Source of the DNA: Bryoerythrophyllum caledonicum
Lineage: Eukaryota > Streptophyta > Bryopsida > Pottiales > Pottiaceae
Length of the DNA stretch: 64,000 bases
Assembly (NCBI GenBank): GCA_963971425.1
Contig: OZ020526.1
Span: forward strand, 2,446,180-2,510,179
Direction of reading: 5' to 3'
Part shown: positions 1-11,034 of the stretch, one piece after another
Position numbering within the stretch: the first letter of the stretch is position 1
How the letters are laid out: each line of letters opens with the position of its first letter
The notes under the pieces: generated by a model
What the model saw: only the letters and a program-made list of their open reading frames with translations
Database searches by the model: none
Told to the model about the DNA's origin: nothing
Program-made: the position numbers and the translations under genes

Positions 1-1130
1 TCTCTAATCACCCCCCTCCCATCCCCCCTCTCTTCCTATATCCTAACATCCCCTCCCTCTCACTCGGCAAACCCTCCCATGCCCTCACCAACATCCTTCT
101 TCCCATCCACAGCCTTCCTTCACACTCTTCCCCTCTCGGAGGCCCCTCCCCCACCTTCATCAATACCCCCCACAACCCCCACACACAACCCCACTCCCAC
201 ACAGACACTCTACTTCCCCCTCACGGCCTTCCCTCACAGTTCCCCTCACTCGACAGCCCCTCCCACACCATCGTTAATACCCCCCTCCCCCCACAGCCTT
301 CACATACAGTCTCCCTCCCTCACCAACACGCTCCTCCCCCTCTACAGTCTTCTCTCACAGTCCCTCTCACTCAATAAATCTGCCCCCACCCTCATTGATA
401 CCTCCCTCTCCCCCCACAGCCTGCACACACAACCCCCCTCCCTCACCAACAACCCACTCCCCAATCTTCCCTCACAATCCCCTACCATCGCTAGCACCCT
501 CCTCTCTCCCCACAGCCCTCACACACAGGCCCCCTCTCTCACCAACACTCCCCTCTCCCTACATAGACTCCCATCATACTCCCCCTCTCTCGGCAACTCC
601 GCCCCTACCCTCAACAATATCCTTCACAGCCTCCCTACACAACCCTCTTCCCCCAGCAACCCCTCTCCCACAGCCTCCCCCCGCATCTTCTCCTCACAGG
701 CGCTTCCCCTCCCCGCCCTCGACACCTGTTGTACACCCCAAAACCCAGAAAGACCACATCACAACTTTAGTACTCCCCGAACCATCACCAAACACTGAAA
801 GCACACCTACGAAATCCCCTGCCCAAAACGCCAATCTGAGACACGGCGCTCTCAGAGACCGTTACACTGAGATGTTGCGATACTACACTTCCTGTAGAGA
901 CCGGCGCGCCGTGACCCTCCCCTGCAGAGAAACATACTTTGCGACCCCCCTACCATGTAGTGACCCGACCCCTACGACCTACCTCCCCTGTAGAAACCTG
1001 TGACCCCTACGACCTACCTCCCCAGAGACCCCCCTCCCCTACGACCTACTCACAACGACCCTAAACCCTAGTAGCGACCTCCAAACCTTAGTGCGACCTT
1101 CCTTAGTGTCCCCCCTTCCCCCCCTGCGAC
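1..1130. repeat. Pyrimidine-rich degenerate tandem repeat tract
   Basis: The + strand is almost entirely C and T with interspersed CACAC. Variants of a unit such as CCCACAGCCTTCACACACAA followed by CTCACCAACA recur at roughly 60-120 bp spacing up to about 700. From about 890 to 1130 a shorter degenerate unit takes over (CCCCTACGACCTACCTCCCC and relatives). Long open frames on both strands here are a by-product of the composition: the translations are Pro/Ser/Thr/Leu only and show no domain. I see no gene. Confidence 0.7.
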
Positions 1131-1293
1131 CTCCCCCCCTTTCCTGCGACCTCCCTTTTTCTCCAACCACTAGTATATACCCCCTCTTCTATCATAATAA
1201 CTCCTCCTTTCCAAAATCTAACACCAAACTAATAATAATACACCACCACCACAAATGTAGCTCGCCTAACCAAGTGTATGAGAAAGGTACAGA

Positions 1294-2949
1294 TATGGAC
1301 CAATGGGGCAGCAGAAGAATTCTTATGTATGGAGACGACATGGAAATTGAAGCACCCGGGGACAAACTTAAAAGACACCCAAGCGTTGCCTCCACAACAA
1401 ATCAAGATGGCGTATTCCCCTCCAGCAAGAAGAAGAAGAGCTCCAACATGGAAGGTATGGTGCACTCACACGAACCCGATATTCCCTACTTCAAATTCTG
1501 GTTGGGATTCCAAGCAATGGAGGATATGGCCAAGGAGGAGGGACTTGAGCCACTAATCAATGATGAGTCACTACTCGACATGGTAACAAGAGGGATAAAA
1601 GAAGTGGAGGCCAAAGAAATCACCCTAGCAACTCCGGCATTCCCACAAATCCCCCAAACCCTATACCCTTGTGCAAGGAAGGAGGCGGTTGGACAACATT
1701 CGACATTTCCCAAATACCATTCGACATCCCGGTGAGTGAAGCTACCGGGCTTGCCCTTGATTTTCAAGTGTCCATCCACTTTGAGGTAGGCAATCTTGTC
1801 CTCATGCATGATGATATCAAAACCTTGGTGATTGATAGGCTGAAATTCATGAAGATAGAAGTAGGTAATGAGATTATTGACCCTATATCCATCCTTTGCA
1901 TGAGTGTGAAAAATGCCGGGAAGAAGGGTGTTTGGGCGGGCACAATTAAATTGCATCTTTTCAAACCCAAGGTAGAAGGCATAAGCCTCCTCAAAGGTCT
2001 TAGACCTTTCATCCTCAAATTAGACAAATAATATATGATAGGTAAAGTATGTAAAAGCTATCATGCCATTGCAAGGAACTCTAATCTTTCCACAAAAATT
2101 AAAAGTGAGTCTCTCAAAGGTATCTCCGCTAACTCTCTTTTCATGGACATTCTTTGCAATAGTTTTAACCGTGGACTTGAGTTTGAAGTAACTAGTGTGC
2201 AAAAAGGAAAAGAAGAGAGCCATGCATTTATCATTGCACCAACTCCACAACAAGCGGCAAAGATTAAGCTACATCAAGTTGCTACCAACCACGAGATGCT
2301 TCAACCAACGGGCAACGCGGGAGAATCCTCAAGTAGCAACGCACGAGAGAGTAAGGCAAAGAAGGATGCCATTACTCTCACTCTAACTCAATTGCCTATT
2401 CGTATGAATGTTGAAGACACTAGGACTGAAATTTACAATGTTATGGGAATGGGTAACATAAACCACATATGGTTCCATCGTGACAATGGACATAGACACA
2501 ATGGAAGTGCCAATGTCCATTGTACTAATGCTATAATCTATAGGAAATTTGTGGGCTAGGTCATCAAGCTAGGAGGTTACTATGTGGACTTTGTTCCACA
2601 TAGGAGAAGCCTTGATGGAATTGAGCCTCCTACCAAGGAGCAAATAGAGGAATTTGGCTTCACCGACATTAACAAAGCCATTGTTTAGACCGTGGAAGCC
2701 TTCAAGATGGAGGAGACATCTCAAAACATCACGAAGAAAGACATCCTTGCCATAGTGGAGACCGCGGTGGAGGAAAGCAGCAAAAAAATGCGATTGGAAA
2801 CACAAGCATATGCGGACAAGAAGAGTGAAGAATTGAAGACCCAAATGCTTAGCATTCAACATACGATGAGTGCAACTCTTGCATCATTACAAGCACTAAC
2901 CGAAGCCATGAGCACACCAAGAATTGAAGATGGACCGCCAAAAATGTGA
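1294..2949 (+). pseudogene. Decayed LINE-like ORF1 protein with RRM-like region and C-terminal coiled coil
   Basis: Reading in the + direction, consecutive open segments join into one broken protein: 1294 to about 1690, a frameshift near 1680, then 1690-2949 with in-frame stops near 2029, 2557 and 2687. The first part carries a basic KKKK patch and a conserved-looking beta-rich stretch (FDISQIPFDIPVSEATGL, then VEVGNEIIDP-like spacing). Around 2370-2660 there is an RRM-like arrangement (LTLTQLPIRMNVEDTRTEI ... GSANVHC.NA). The last 80 residues (2700-2949) are helix-rich and charged, as expected of a coiled coil. The order RNA-binding-like domain plus coiled coil upstream of the 3.8-kb ORF2 start suggests ORF1p of a non-LTR retrotransposon. 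I cannot name the clade. It could instead be a gag-like gene of another retroelement. Confidence 0.45.
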
Positions 2950-3810
2950 AGATTGAAGACCGCAAGGAAAAAGGTATTATAACAATACCAATATATACCA
3001 TATACAAGGTATACACACCTTGTAATTACAATATCTATACACTATATGAATCAAAATACATAGTAGTATACAAGGTAACACTCCTAGTATTCTATATAGT
3101 ATTATCCACCGTGCATATAGCGATATACACAATAGAATACATGGTAGAATACATAATAGTATACATAGGCATGTGTCCCGCAGAGTATATGCCATACAAA
3201 CTACGTAGGATATACCCATACTGTATTGAAACAAAAAATAAATACAAATACTATACCAAATATTGTGTATATAACACATATACATATATAAATACATATA
3301 CATATACTATACGAGACAAAATACTGTCATCTATACAAATACAAATACAAGTATAAATACTGAAATACATACTAATACAAATACCAAAACCAACACCAAT
3401 ACCAAAATACATACAAATACAAACCATAAAAAATACATATAAATACATATACATATACAGATAGAAATACTACCTACAACACACACACACACACATAAAC
3501 ACAACATCCACCACATATGAAAAAAGATGCAAAAATACAAATCAATATCTACACATAAAGACAAACACAAACCAAAGTTCAAAAACAAACACTAAACTAA
3601 TTAACAAAAATAATATACAAAGAAATAACCATAAACAAAACAACAAACCAAAAAAAATCAATCCAAGGGAAACCCACTCAAAAGAAAGAAAATATAACAC
3701 TCACATCCTTCAATACAAGGATAAAATCAAAAACAAAACAAAAAAATACAATTGGAAAACAAAAAAAACATGTAACCATTAAACATAACAACAAACCACC
3801 ACATTATAAA
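2950..3810. repeat. A/C-rich, TATA-rich low-complexity stretch
   Basis: 2950-3350 is rich in TATAC/ATACA steps, 3330-3500 in imperfect (AATACA)n and (CA)n. From 3500 the + strand is nearly devoid of G and poor in T. The open frames on the - strand (Tyr/Cys/Val/Ile only) are composition artefacts. It lies between the ORF1-like and ORF2-like pieces and is probably degraded interior of the same element. Confidence 0.55.
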
Positions 3811-4240
3811 CTACTAATAATACTTGGAGGAGACATAGAAACCAACCCAAGACCTATGCCAAACGTACTAAAAAGACACTCAACACAACACAAAAAAAAT
3901 GCCAAAATTTATTTCATACCAAACACAATAAAATTACAACCAAAATATAGACATATTGCCCAATCATTTGCACCTATACTAAAACCCACACATACACTAC
4001 ACCTATCATACGCCAACACACATCCACACATTTTCCAATATATACAACAACAAAACGAACACCCCCCACCACATATCCTATACGCCATAGTAACTACAAT
4101 CCACCCACACGTAGACGAATGTAACCTCCTACTAAATCAACAAAGCCCAAACATAACCCAATGGACTAATGCACTACTAAATTCCCTTGCTAACCTACAA
4201 AACCCTCCCGAAAGACACATTAACACATTAACACATTGAA
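3800..4240 (+). pseudogene. Start of a LINE-like ORF2 with 2A-like motif
   Basis: An A/C-rich open frame reads LLIILGGDIETNPRPMPN at 3811-3864, followed by about 125 further codons ending at a stop near 4240. The stretch GDIETNPRP is one residue from the 2A consensus D-x-E-x-NPGP. Motifs of this kind are known at the start of ORF2 in several APE-type non-LTR retrotransposons, where they cause ribosome skipping; here Arg replaces the key Gly. No endonuclease or reverse transcriptase motif follows, so the copy lacks its 3' part. Base composition (A-rich sense strand, G-poor) matches LINE coding strands. The link with the upstream ORF1-like piece is inferred from order and orientation. Confidence 0.4.
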
Positions 4241-5334
4241 AACAACCAGAATATTATAAACCATAAAACATCAATACACAAAGAACTATATGATTTTATA
4301 CACAATCATCATGTACCACCATCACAAGAAACTATAAAACAAAAATTTCCATACCTTCCCAACAATCTTATTACTGGATCACTAAAGTGAATTTCCTATC
4401 CACATTTTTTTTGGGCACACACAAGTTGCTATACGTCCCGTCCACACTTTTCCCAGTCCAACCAGAAAATTGGCCGCTAAAGCAACGCATATTCTTTTCC
4501 TTTGATCCCAAGCTCCACCAAAGTTGGTGAGCCTTCGATTCGTGCAGACTTTCTTTAAAGTTCTCACGCCAAGAAAAATGCACTTGGGATCCAGGCCAAT
4601 GAATGTCTGATGTTATATGGTAACCACGTCTATCCCCGGGTATCACAGATATACCCTTGGTCACCCCAGTATTGCACGCCTTTCTAAGGAAATCTGTACA
4701 CGCTGAACTCTCACACTCTTAGTGTTGAACTCTCACACCTCGAGGGGAGCGCCGGTGTTTCGTCGGGTGGGCCGTTATCCAAAATCAACGATCTTGTAGA
4801 ATCGAGAGCACTGTTGGGGGTGACGGGTTTTGGGACCCGGCAGAGAGGCCGGTCACCCGCCGTCTCGCACTTGGAATGCTGTGCCTTCTGTCTCTTTCCC
4901 TGTGCTTCCTGTGGCCCGGCGGGCACGCCTCCACACGCCGCCTCCTTCCGGTGTTCGGTTGCTGCGCTTCACGGCTGCACTCCGACAATTGTTCTTCCCG
5001 CAGCTGAGGTGTTTCCTTCTCGCAATTTTATTTTATTTTGGCGGATCCCGGTGAGGTTTTCTTCATTGTGTCTACTTTTTCTGATTGGAATGTAGTTGTG
5101 GCCGTGTTTTGGAGTTGTGCGGGCTATGCACGAGTGATCGTTTCTTGCCGGAAGGAGAGCGATGTTACGGAATCTCTTGGAAGCGGGACGAGTTTTTATT
5201 TGATTTTCTTGACCTCGATCTCGTTGCTGATTTTTCTTCTTCTTTTTAAAAATCTGTAGCCAGCGGCTTTTGGAGAATGCAGGTGCGAGAGGTTTCTGAC
5301 AGGCTTTTGAGACGTTGTTCTAGGCTGGCTTGCG
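4241..5334. other. Intergenic region and GC-rich promoter/5' leader of the amylase gene
   Basis: 4241-4700 shows no gene I can support. Composition rises sharply in GC from about 4720 (for example 4740-4990), consistent with a CpG-rich promoter and untranslated leader for the amylase model starting at 5335. Open frames here (such as 4814-5095) are not conserved-looking. Confidence 0.4.
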
Positions 5335-8300
5335 ATGGCTGAAGCGTGTCAAGGAGCTCGCTGTAGTCTTCTTCACAGTGCTCTGTTTTCCAAGTAAGTT
5401 CGGTCTTTGTGAGCGAGCTAATTTTTTTAATATGCAGAGGTTTTTTGAACTGAATATATATGAAATTGTATGATTGAGTTGATTAGGATTGTCTTGTAAG
5501 AATTATCTTGTAATTGGATTACTTAGTGAGTTTGGTTGAGAGTTACTGTTTTCCAAGGGACGTGGGTGGCGTGTAATAGTCGCCGGAGTTTTAAATTAAG
5601 AACACTGTAGCGTCTTTGAATGGACCGTTTTGTTCTTTGTTTAAGCACAATTTATGCTAGATATTGTCATTCTCGTTTCCATGCATTGAAGGAGGCTTAT
5701 TTTTGTCCCTTGATGGCTGCGTCAAATGCCTTAACTTGTTTCTCAAGGTTATTTGTGATTGCTTATTTTTCTAGGTTGGTAGTTCACAATCGTGTACAGC
5801 CAAGGGAGCATAAATACACTTGTAATATAGATTTGGTGCACTTGTATGTCCTCTCACTTTTATCATTTTGTAGCAGAGAAAACAGGTTTCGCAAGGATTT
5901 GACAATGTTCCTGCTGCTCACTGAGGCTCTGAAGCCGCAGGACATAGAGGCAACCCCGACCTCAGGTACATGAATCAGCAGTTATGCGGTGTTTCAACTA
6001 GGATGAAGGCGTACTTTTATTCTCAATTCATCTTAAGGACTTCAGAATATCTGAATCATTCTAGTCCCGAAACATTGAAGCTGCTTAGTGCATAATTGTT
6101 TCGCTAATGCATTTGCAGGACTAAAGAGCGAATCCTCACTGAAAAGGTCCTTGGAGTCACCACTCGGAGGTCGTGAATGCGTAGTGAAATGGCCCCGCTT
6201 AGATGGTTGTCTATCAGTCGGGGAGTCAATATTTGACGGGGAGGAACTGGTGAGCTCACATCAAATTTTACTTCGTGAAGAGTTACATTCATGCTTTAGA
6301 TTTGAGGTTTTATGTTCATCATGAATCGCTGGATTTTAACCTGATGGAGTAGTGAACTGTCGAGACAGGATTTCTTGGTTAGATACGAACCTAACACAGT
6401 AGAACCTGTCTAATTCAATACTGTCTAATTCAATAACCTCCATATTTCAATATTTCCGGCCGGTCCCAACATCGGGCCAACATTAAATTCGGCACTCCCT
6501 TAGTCAGTACCCTCCATAATTCAATATTTCCACCCGGCCCCCAGAGTATTTATTTAGACAGGTTCTACTGTTTTCAAGAATGAGAGGTCGTAAATGTGCT
6601 TGCGAGGAAGTGGAGAAGTACTTATCTCAAGTGCAATGTGGGAATGAGAAATCATTATATGGACTTTACTATTGCACAGGTGGATGGAGCTGGAGAAAGT
6701 AAAGGCAAAGATTCACATCTACCTGATGACGGCGAAAATAACCTTTCTTCATCTCAGGAACCTTCGGAGGTGCTGAAGGTGAGAGTAAGAGTTTGTCAAC
6801 GTTTTAATGCCGTCGGCCTGGCTGACATGAAACGGCTGTTTTGTGTTAAAAGGATTCAGGAATGAATCATCGCAAGCGAGTGAAGTCTCTGATAGTCTGC
6901 TTGAGCGTTGACAGGAAGATGCAACGAAGGGAGATTCAGATTCTACAAAGGACGAAACACCCTCCGAACAGACCCAGAGCATTGAGACAAGAGTATGTCG
7001 TGTTCAGGACTCAATCTTTTTTCACGAATTGTATGTATGATTGTTTTTAATAGACTATCTAACTATCGATTTTGGTAATGTAGGTGGAAGAAGTGGAGGA
7101 TTTGCAATCTGATGATAGTGGTAAGACTTGGTATATTGTTACTTTATTTAATGCCTTGTTGCATAAGGCAGCTTGACTTGACTATGTCAGGATTTTTCTT
7201 TCACCCTGTTTGAAAGTTTGACTGGACTATGTCACAATTTAGTTCACGATTTTGAAGATGGTCTAGTATTTCAAGAACTGAAGTTGTGTACACTCTTGGT
7301 GGCAGGAGAGGATCTCGTCCGGAAAGGAAAAGAAATTTTCATTCAGGTATCCTTTGACAGGATGACGTAGATCTTTTTGATGTTTGAGCTCGTTCTAGGA
7401 GAACATGAGTAGTCATACATATTATCGAAGTAAACACACTGTTGCAAATAGGTGTAAAACTTTATTCAGAGAACTGCTCCTCTTGTCTCAGGGCTTTAAC
7501 TGGGAGTCCCATAAGCAGCGGTGGTGGGTGACACTTAAAGAAAAGGTGCCAGAGCTTTCTGGTTGGGGGTTGACGTCTGTGTGGCTTCCCCCGATATGTG
7601 ATTCGTTGGCTCCACAAGGTTAGGCTTTCAGTGTTTTTAATCAAGTTTCAAATGATTCTCACTTGATTTTATAACGGTTTTCACATATGTTGTGCTTTAT
7701 TCTCTGAAGTGGCAGTTTCCCATCTTTGATAATCCATGATTTAGTCCAAGAAATTGAAGTAAACAAATTCTCAAAGATCATGCTTAAATGAATGTTGGCG
7801 ATTGTTCATGTTCAGGATACCTTCCAAAAGATCTATTTAATGTGAACTCGGCATATGGTAGTGAAGTTGATTTGAAGAGTTTATTGCGAGACATGAAGAG
7901 TAATGGCTTGAAGCCGATGGCGGATATAGTGATCAACCATCGAGTAGGCAGCACTCGGGGAGTCGGAGATTTGTACAACCGTTATGATGGATGGTCCATG
8001 CCTTGGGATGAGTATGCTGTGACATCAGATTCTGGCGGGCTGGTACAATCACTTCTGAATATCATGGTTTTTATTTCTGTGCTATTGCTACCAGTTCTCA
8101 TCTAAAATCTTACATTCCCCGGGAAATTACAAAAGCCATGTCTAAGTCTGCTGAGCCTTTTGTGTTGGTAGGGAAACCCAAGCACGGGCATAGAGGTCTT
8201 CAAGGGCATACCCAACTTGGATCACTCCAATGAGGTTGTTGCAAATGACTTGAAGCATTGGCTGCAATGGCTGCGCAAGGACCTAGGCTTCGATTGCTTT

Positions 8301-10084
8301 CGGTTTGATTTTGCCAAGGGGTGAGTTGATCTTCTTTAATGGTTTACGATATACTTCAGAGCTTATTGGTCAACTACAAGGTTCGTTGTTTTGGAACATA
8401 TGGTGTTTTTTTCCTCAGATAAGTATTTTGTAAGCTTTGACCGACCTTTGATTTAAAAGCTGTGCTTTCTGGAGCATATTTTTAACGGGACAATAGCGCA
8501 CATCTTCTAATGGTGTTACCTGAAAGATTAGGTTTATGTGACAACTGTATGCAGGTACAATTCGAGGTTTGTGAAAGCCTACATCGAAGCTTCGAAACCC
8601 AGATTGGCCATCGGCGAGTACTGGGACACTTGCAAATATACCGGCCCGCCCAAATATGTCCTGGATTATGACCAAGGTTTGCGCCTTTACTAATGTGCTT
8701 GTCTAGTTTCTATCTACTTAATTTTGCTACATTAATAAAAGAATACTCGTGGCAACGTTTGAAACAGAGAAATACTAACATATTCAAAGTATGCAGATGC
8801 TCACAGGCAGCGAATTATTGATTGGATCGATGGCACTGGTGGTTTATCTTGCGCATTTGATTTCACCACGAAGGCTATCTTGCAGGTAATATCAGGTTTT
8901 AGAAGGAATTGCTCTGCCGTCATAGATTGGTACTTATATCGGAGTAATTAATAGATCTTACAAATAACCCTTCGTCTAATTATATAAACTACTCAAATGT
9001 GATGCATTTTATGAGCACTGACGCTCTACTCGATTGCAGGAAGCATGTGCCAAGAAGGAGTGGTACCGACTTCGTGATGTGCAGGGGCGCCCATCCGGGC
9101 TGTTGGGTGTTTGGCCTTCGAGGGCTGTAACATTCATTGATAATCACGATACCGGATCTACCCAGGTTAGAAGCGTAAATCTTCTTCACCAGAAGCAGCT
9201 TATTTTCTCTTGGATCACTCTCTTGCTCTTTTGAAATTGGTGGTATCAGAATGGCCTGAATGAGGTGTTTACCTAGTACTTTTATTCTTGATGTACGCAA
9301 GTTTGCAAGATTTTGAGATCTGATTCACTAAGTGTTGTTGTCTATTGCATCTACAGGCCCATTGGCCATTTCCACGTAAATGCGTTGCGCAGGTACTTTT
9401 CATATGCATTTCCTTGAAGTCAATGTTAGTTTGCGTAGGTTTTATTTTTCAGTTTATTTTCAAAATCTTATTTCTCATCCTGATGCCATTTCTAGGTCCA
9501 ACGCGTAAAAGTTTTTAACGGAAATAACCTCGTCCTCTTCGGTGCCATGTCGCAGGGGTATGCTTACATCCTTACTCATCCAGGCCAACCATGTGTTTTT
9601 TATGACCATTTATATGAGTGGAGCAGCGACCTGAAGCAGTCAATTATTGATTTGGTAAGTATTCCTCTGGAGCTGGTAGATATCTGTAACTTGCATACCA
9701 TCTGGTTCTTCAAGATTTCTGTTGTTTCTAGATCTCTTCTGCAAAATATCATGTCGTGTAGGTAAAGTTAAATGTTCTCAGCTCTGACTGTAACGAATTC
9801 TTTATTCCAAAGCATTCAGACGTGCACTAAGCTCACTCACCGAGATCATGCATTCATACGTAATCATGCAGATCAAGATTCGAAAGGCACAAGAGATTCA
9901 CAGTCGATCTTCCGTAACGATTTTGGAAGCAGATAAAGATGGTTACTCGGCACTTATTGATAATAAGTTATGTGTACGGTTGGGCAGCGCCGACTGGACT
10001 CCAGCCGATGGTCCATGGGATCTCGCTCTCTCAGGCCGTGGTTTCTCTATCTGGACTAAACCCAAACCACTCTTGTCTGCCTAG
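5335..10084 (+). CDS. AMY: Alpha-amylase, GH13 family, plant type (16 exons)
   Basis: Hydrolyses internal alpha-1,4-glucan bonds of starch. Model: 5335-5393, 5874-5965, 6119-6249, 6680-6778, 6915-6992, 7084-7120, 7306-7346, 7492-7618, 7816-8042, 8172-8320, 8555-8676, 8797-8885, 9040-9165, 9357-9392, 9556-9654, 9872-10084. All introns are GT-AG, all phases agree, total 1725 nt (574 aa). The catalytic part starts at [10 protein letters not shown]13 regions are intact: [19 protein letters not shown] (Asp nucleophile), IGEYWD (Glu acid/base) and [11 protein letters not shown] (second Asp). [15 protein letters not shown] and [10 protein letters not shown] are plant-amylase signatures. The first ~180 residues are Ser/Asp/Glu-rich and unlike the tandem CBM45 region of plastidic AMY3, so the class (AMY2-like or a shortened AMY3-like form) is open. 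The first two exons are the least certain; I chose ATG 5335 because its donor phase fits exon 2. Confidence 0.9.
6397..6570. mobile_element. 174-bp Tc1/mariner- or pogo-like MITE in an amylase intron
   Basis: Ends are perfect 17-bp inverted repeats: CAGTAGAACCTGTCTAA at the left, TTAGACAGGTTCTACTG at the right. The interior repeats a TAATTCAATA-like unit. The CAGT...ACTG termini are typical of Tc1/mariner/pogo derived MITEs. The flanks (CA on the left, TT on the right) do not show the expected TA duplication, so the insertion is old or the border has mutated. It sits wholly within the intron 6250-6679. Confidence 0.7.
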
Positions 10085-11034
10085 TAAACTTGCTTGTGAA
10101 TTGGAAGCCGCTAGAATATGGATTCCTGTAATGTTAATTGTGAGATGTATATCTCTTAGCATACTAGAAGATATTTGTACGCTTCTCGTACGATTTATCT
10201 ACCAATTATTCACTAGCCAGTAGAGATATTGAAACTTGGAAAACGATATTCCAAGTGTGTTTATTTTTTACTTGCAACATGCAAGCCATTCTTTTTTACT
10301 ACTTTTCTAAACCCTTGATGTGAGGTACACTGTTTCACCTGGTGTCGGTTATCTTCGTTTGATACTTTAGTAGTGCTTATCGGTTAACAGTGCGTGGATT
10401 TGTCCGACTAACAGTGTACCAAACTGACGGTGTTTACTGTTAGCCCTGTAACCTTCAGAATTTGTGAGTTATGAATTGTCTGTACAAATCGACAGAACGA
10501 ATCTCTCCCAACGTTTTATTTTAATATTTTTGGCTGTATACAGACACAATTCTTGGACTCGTTCAGGGGTCGTGAGTTTGCAAGCTGCATCGGGTAAGTT
10601 TCTTTCTATCTACACTACATTACTTCTCAGTTTCTGATTTCATTCTGGATAGAATATTTTCTAGACAACTCCAGCTAGCTTGTACCAGCAACGGTTTTCT
10701 TTCCCAAGTGCTCTTCATTAATTCTAAAAATTAAATAGAAAATCTTGATATTATGTGCAACTTGATATCAAATTGGCGGGCTTTAGCGTAAAAAACTGAA
10801 CATCGTTCTGATGAACTTGGGACTCGGTCGTGTACAGACCTCGCTTGATTGCACACTCGATTCTCCCGGACTGATTTCTAGTTTACTGTAGTCATCACCG
10901 GGATACAGTGGTCTCCGAAAATATCTAGGTGCTTTTCAGTTGCAGCATCTGCTTCCTGGAGTTGCCATAACTCACAGCCGAGCCGGATGATGCAAGTTGT
11001 GAAAGATGATTTAATCAGTAGCACCTGATTTTCT
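10085..11034. other. Tail-to-tail intergenic region
   Basis: Lies between the amylase stop and the stop of the topoisomerase remnant on the other strand. It contains several short related copies of a TAACAGTG-type word at 10380-10450. I see no gene, RNA gene or intact element. Confidence 0.4.

Noticed and set aside
79..1003. Long Pro/Ser-rich open frames on the + strand
   Set aside because: They follow from a C/T-rich degenerate repeat; two overlapping frames are open and no domain or start context is seen.
2977..3588. Tyr/Cys/Val-rich - strand frames suggesting a membrane protein
   Set aside because: Composition artefact of TATAC and ATACA repeats; no conserved motif and several overlapping frames are open.
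6850..6914. In-frame stop in the amylase frame at 6908
   Set aside because: An acceptor at 6911-6914 makes 6779-6914 an intron; removing it keeps the phase and the stop disappears.
9480..9555. Extra amylase exon [15 protein letters not shown] before [10 protein letters not shown]
   Set aside because: The family has no residues here; skipping directly from 9392 to 9556 keeps phase and gives the conserved junction.
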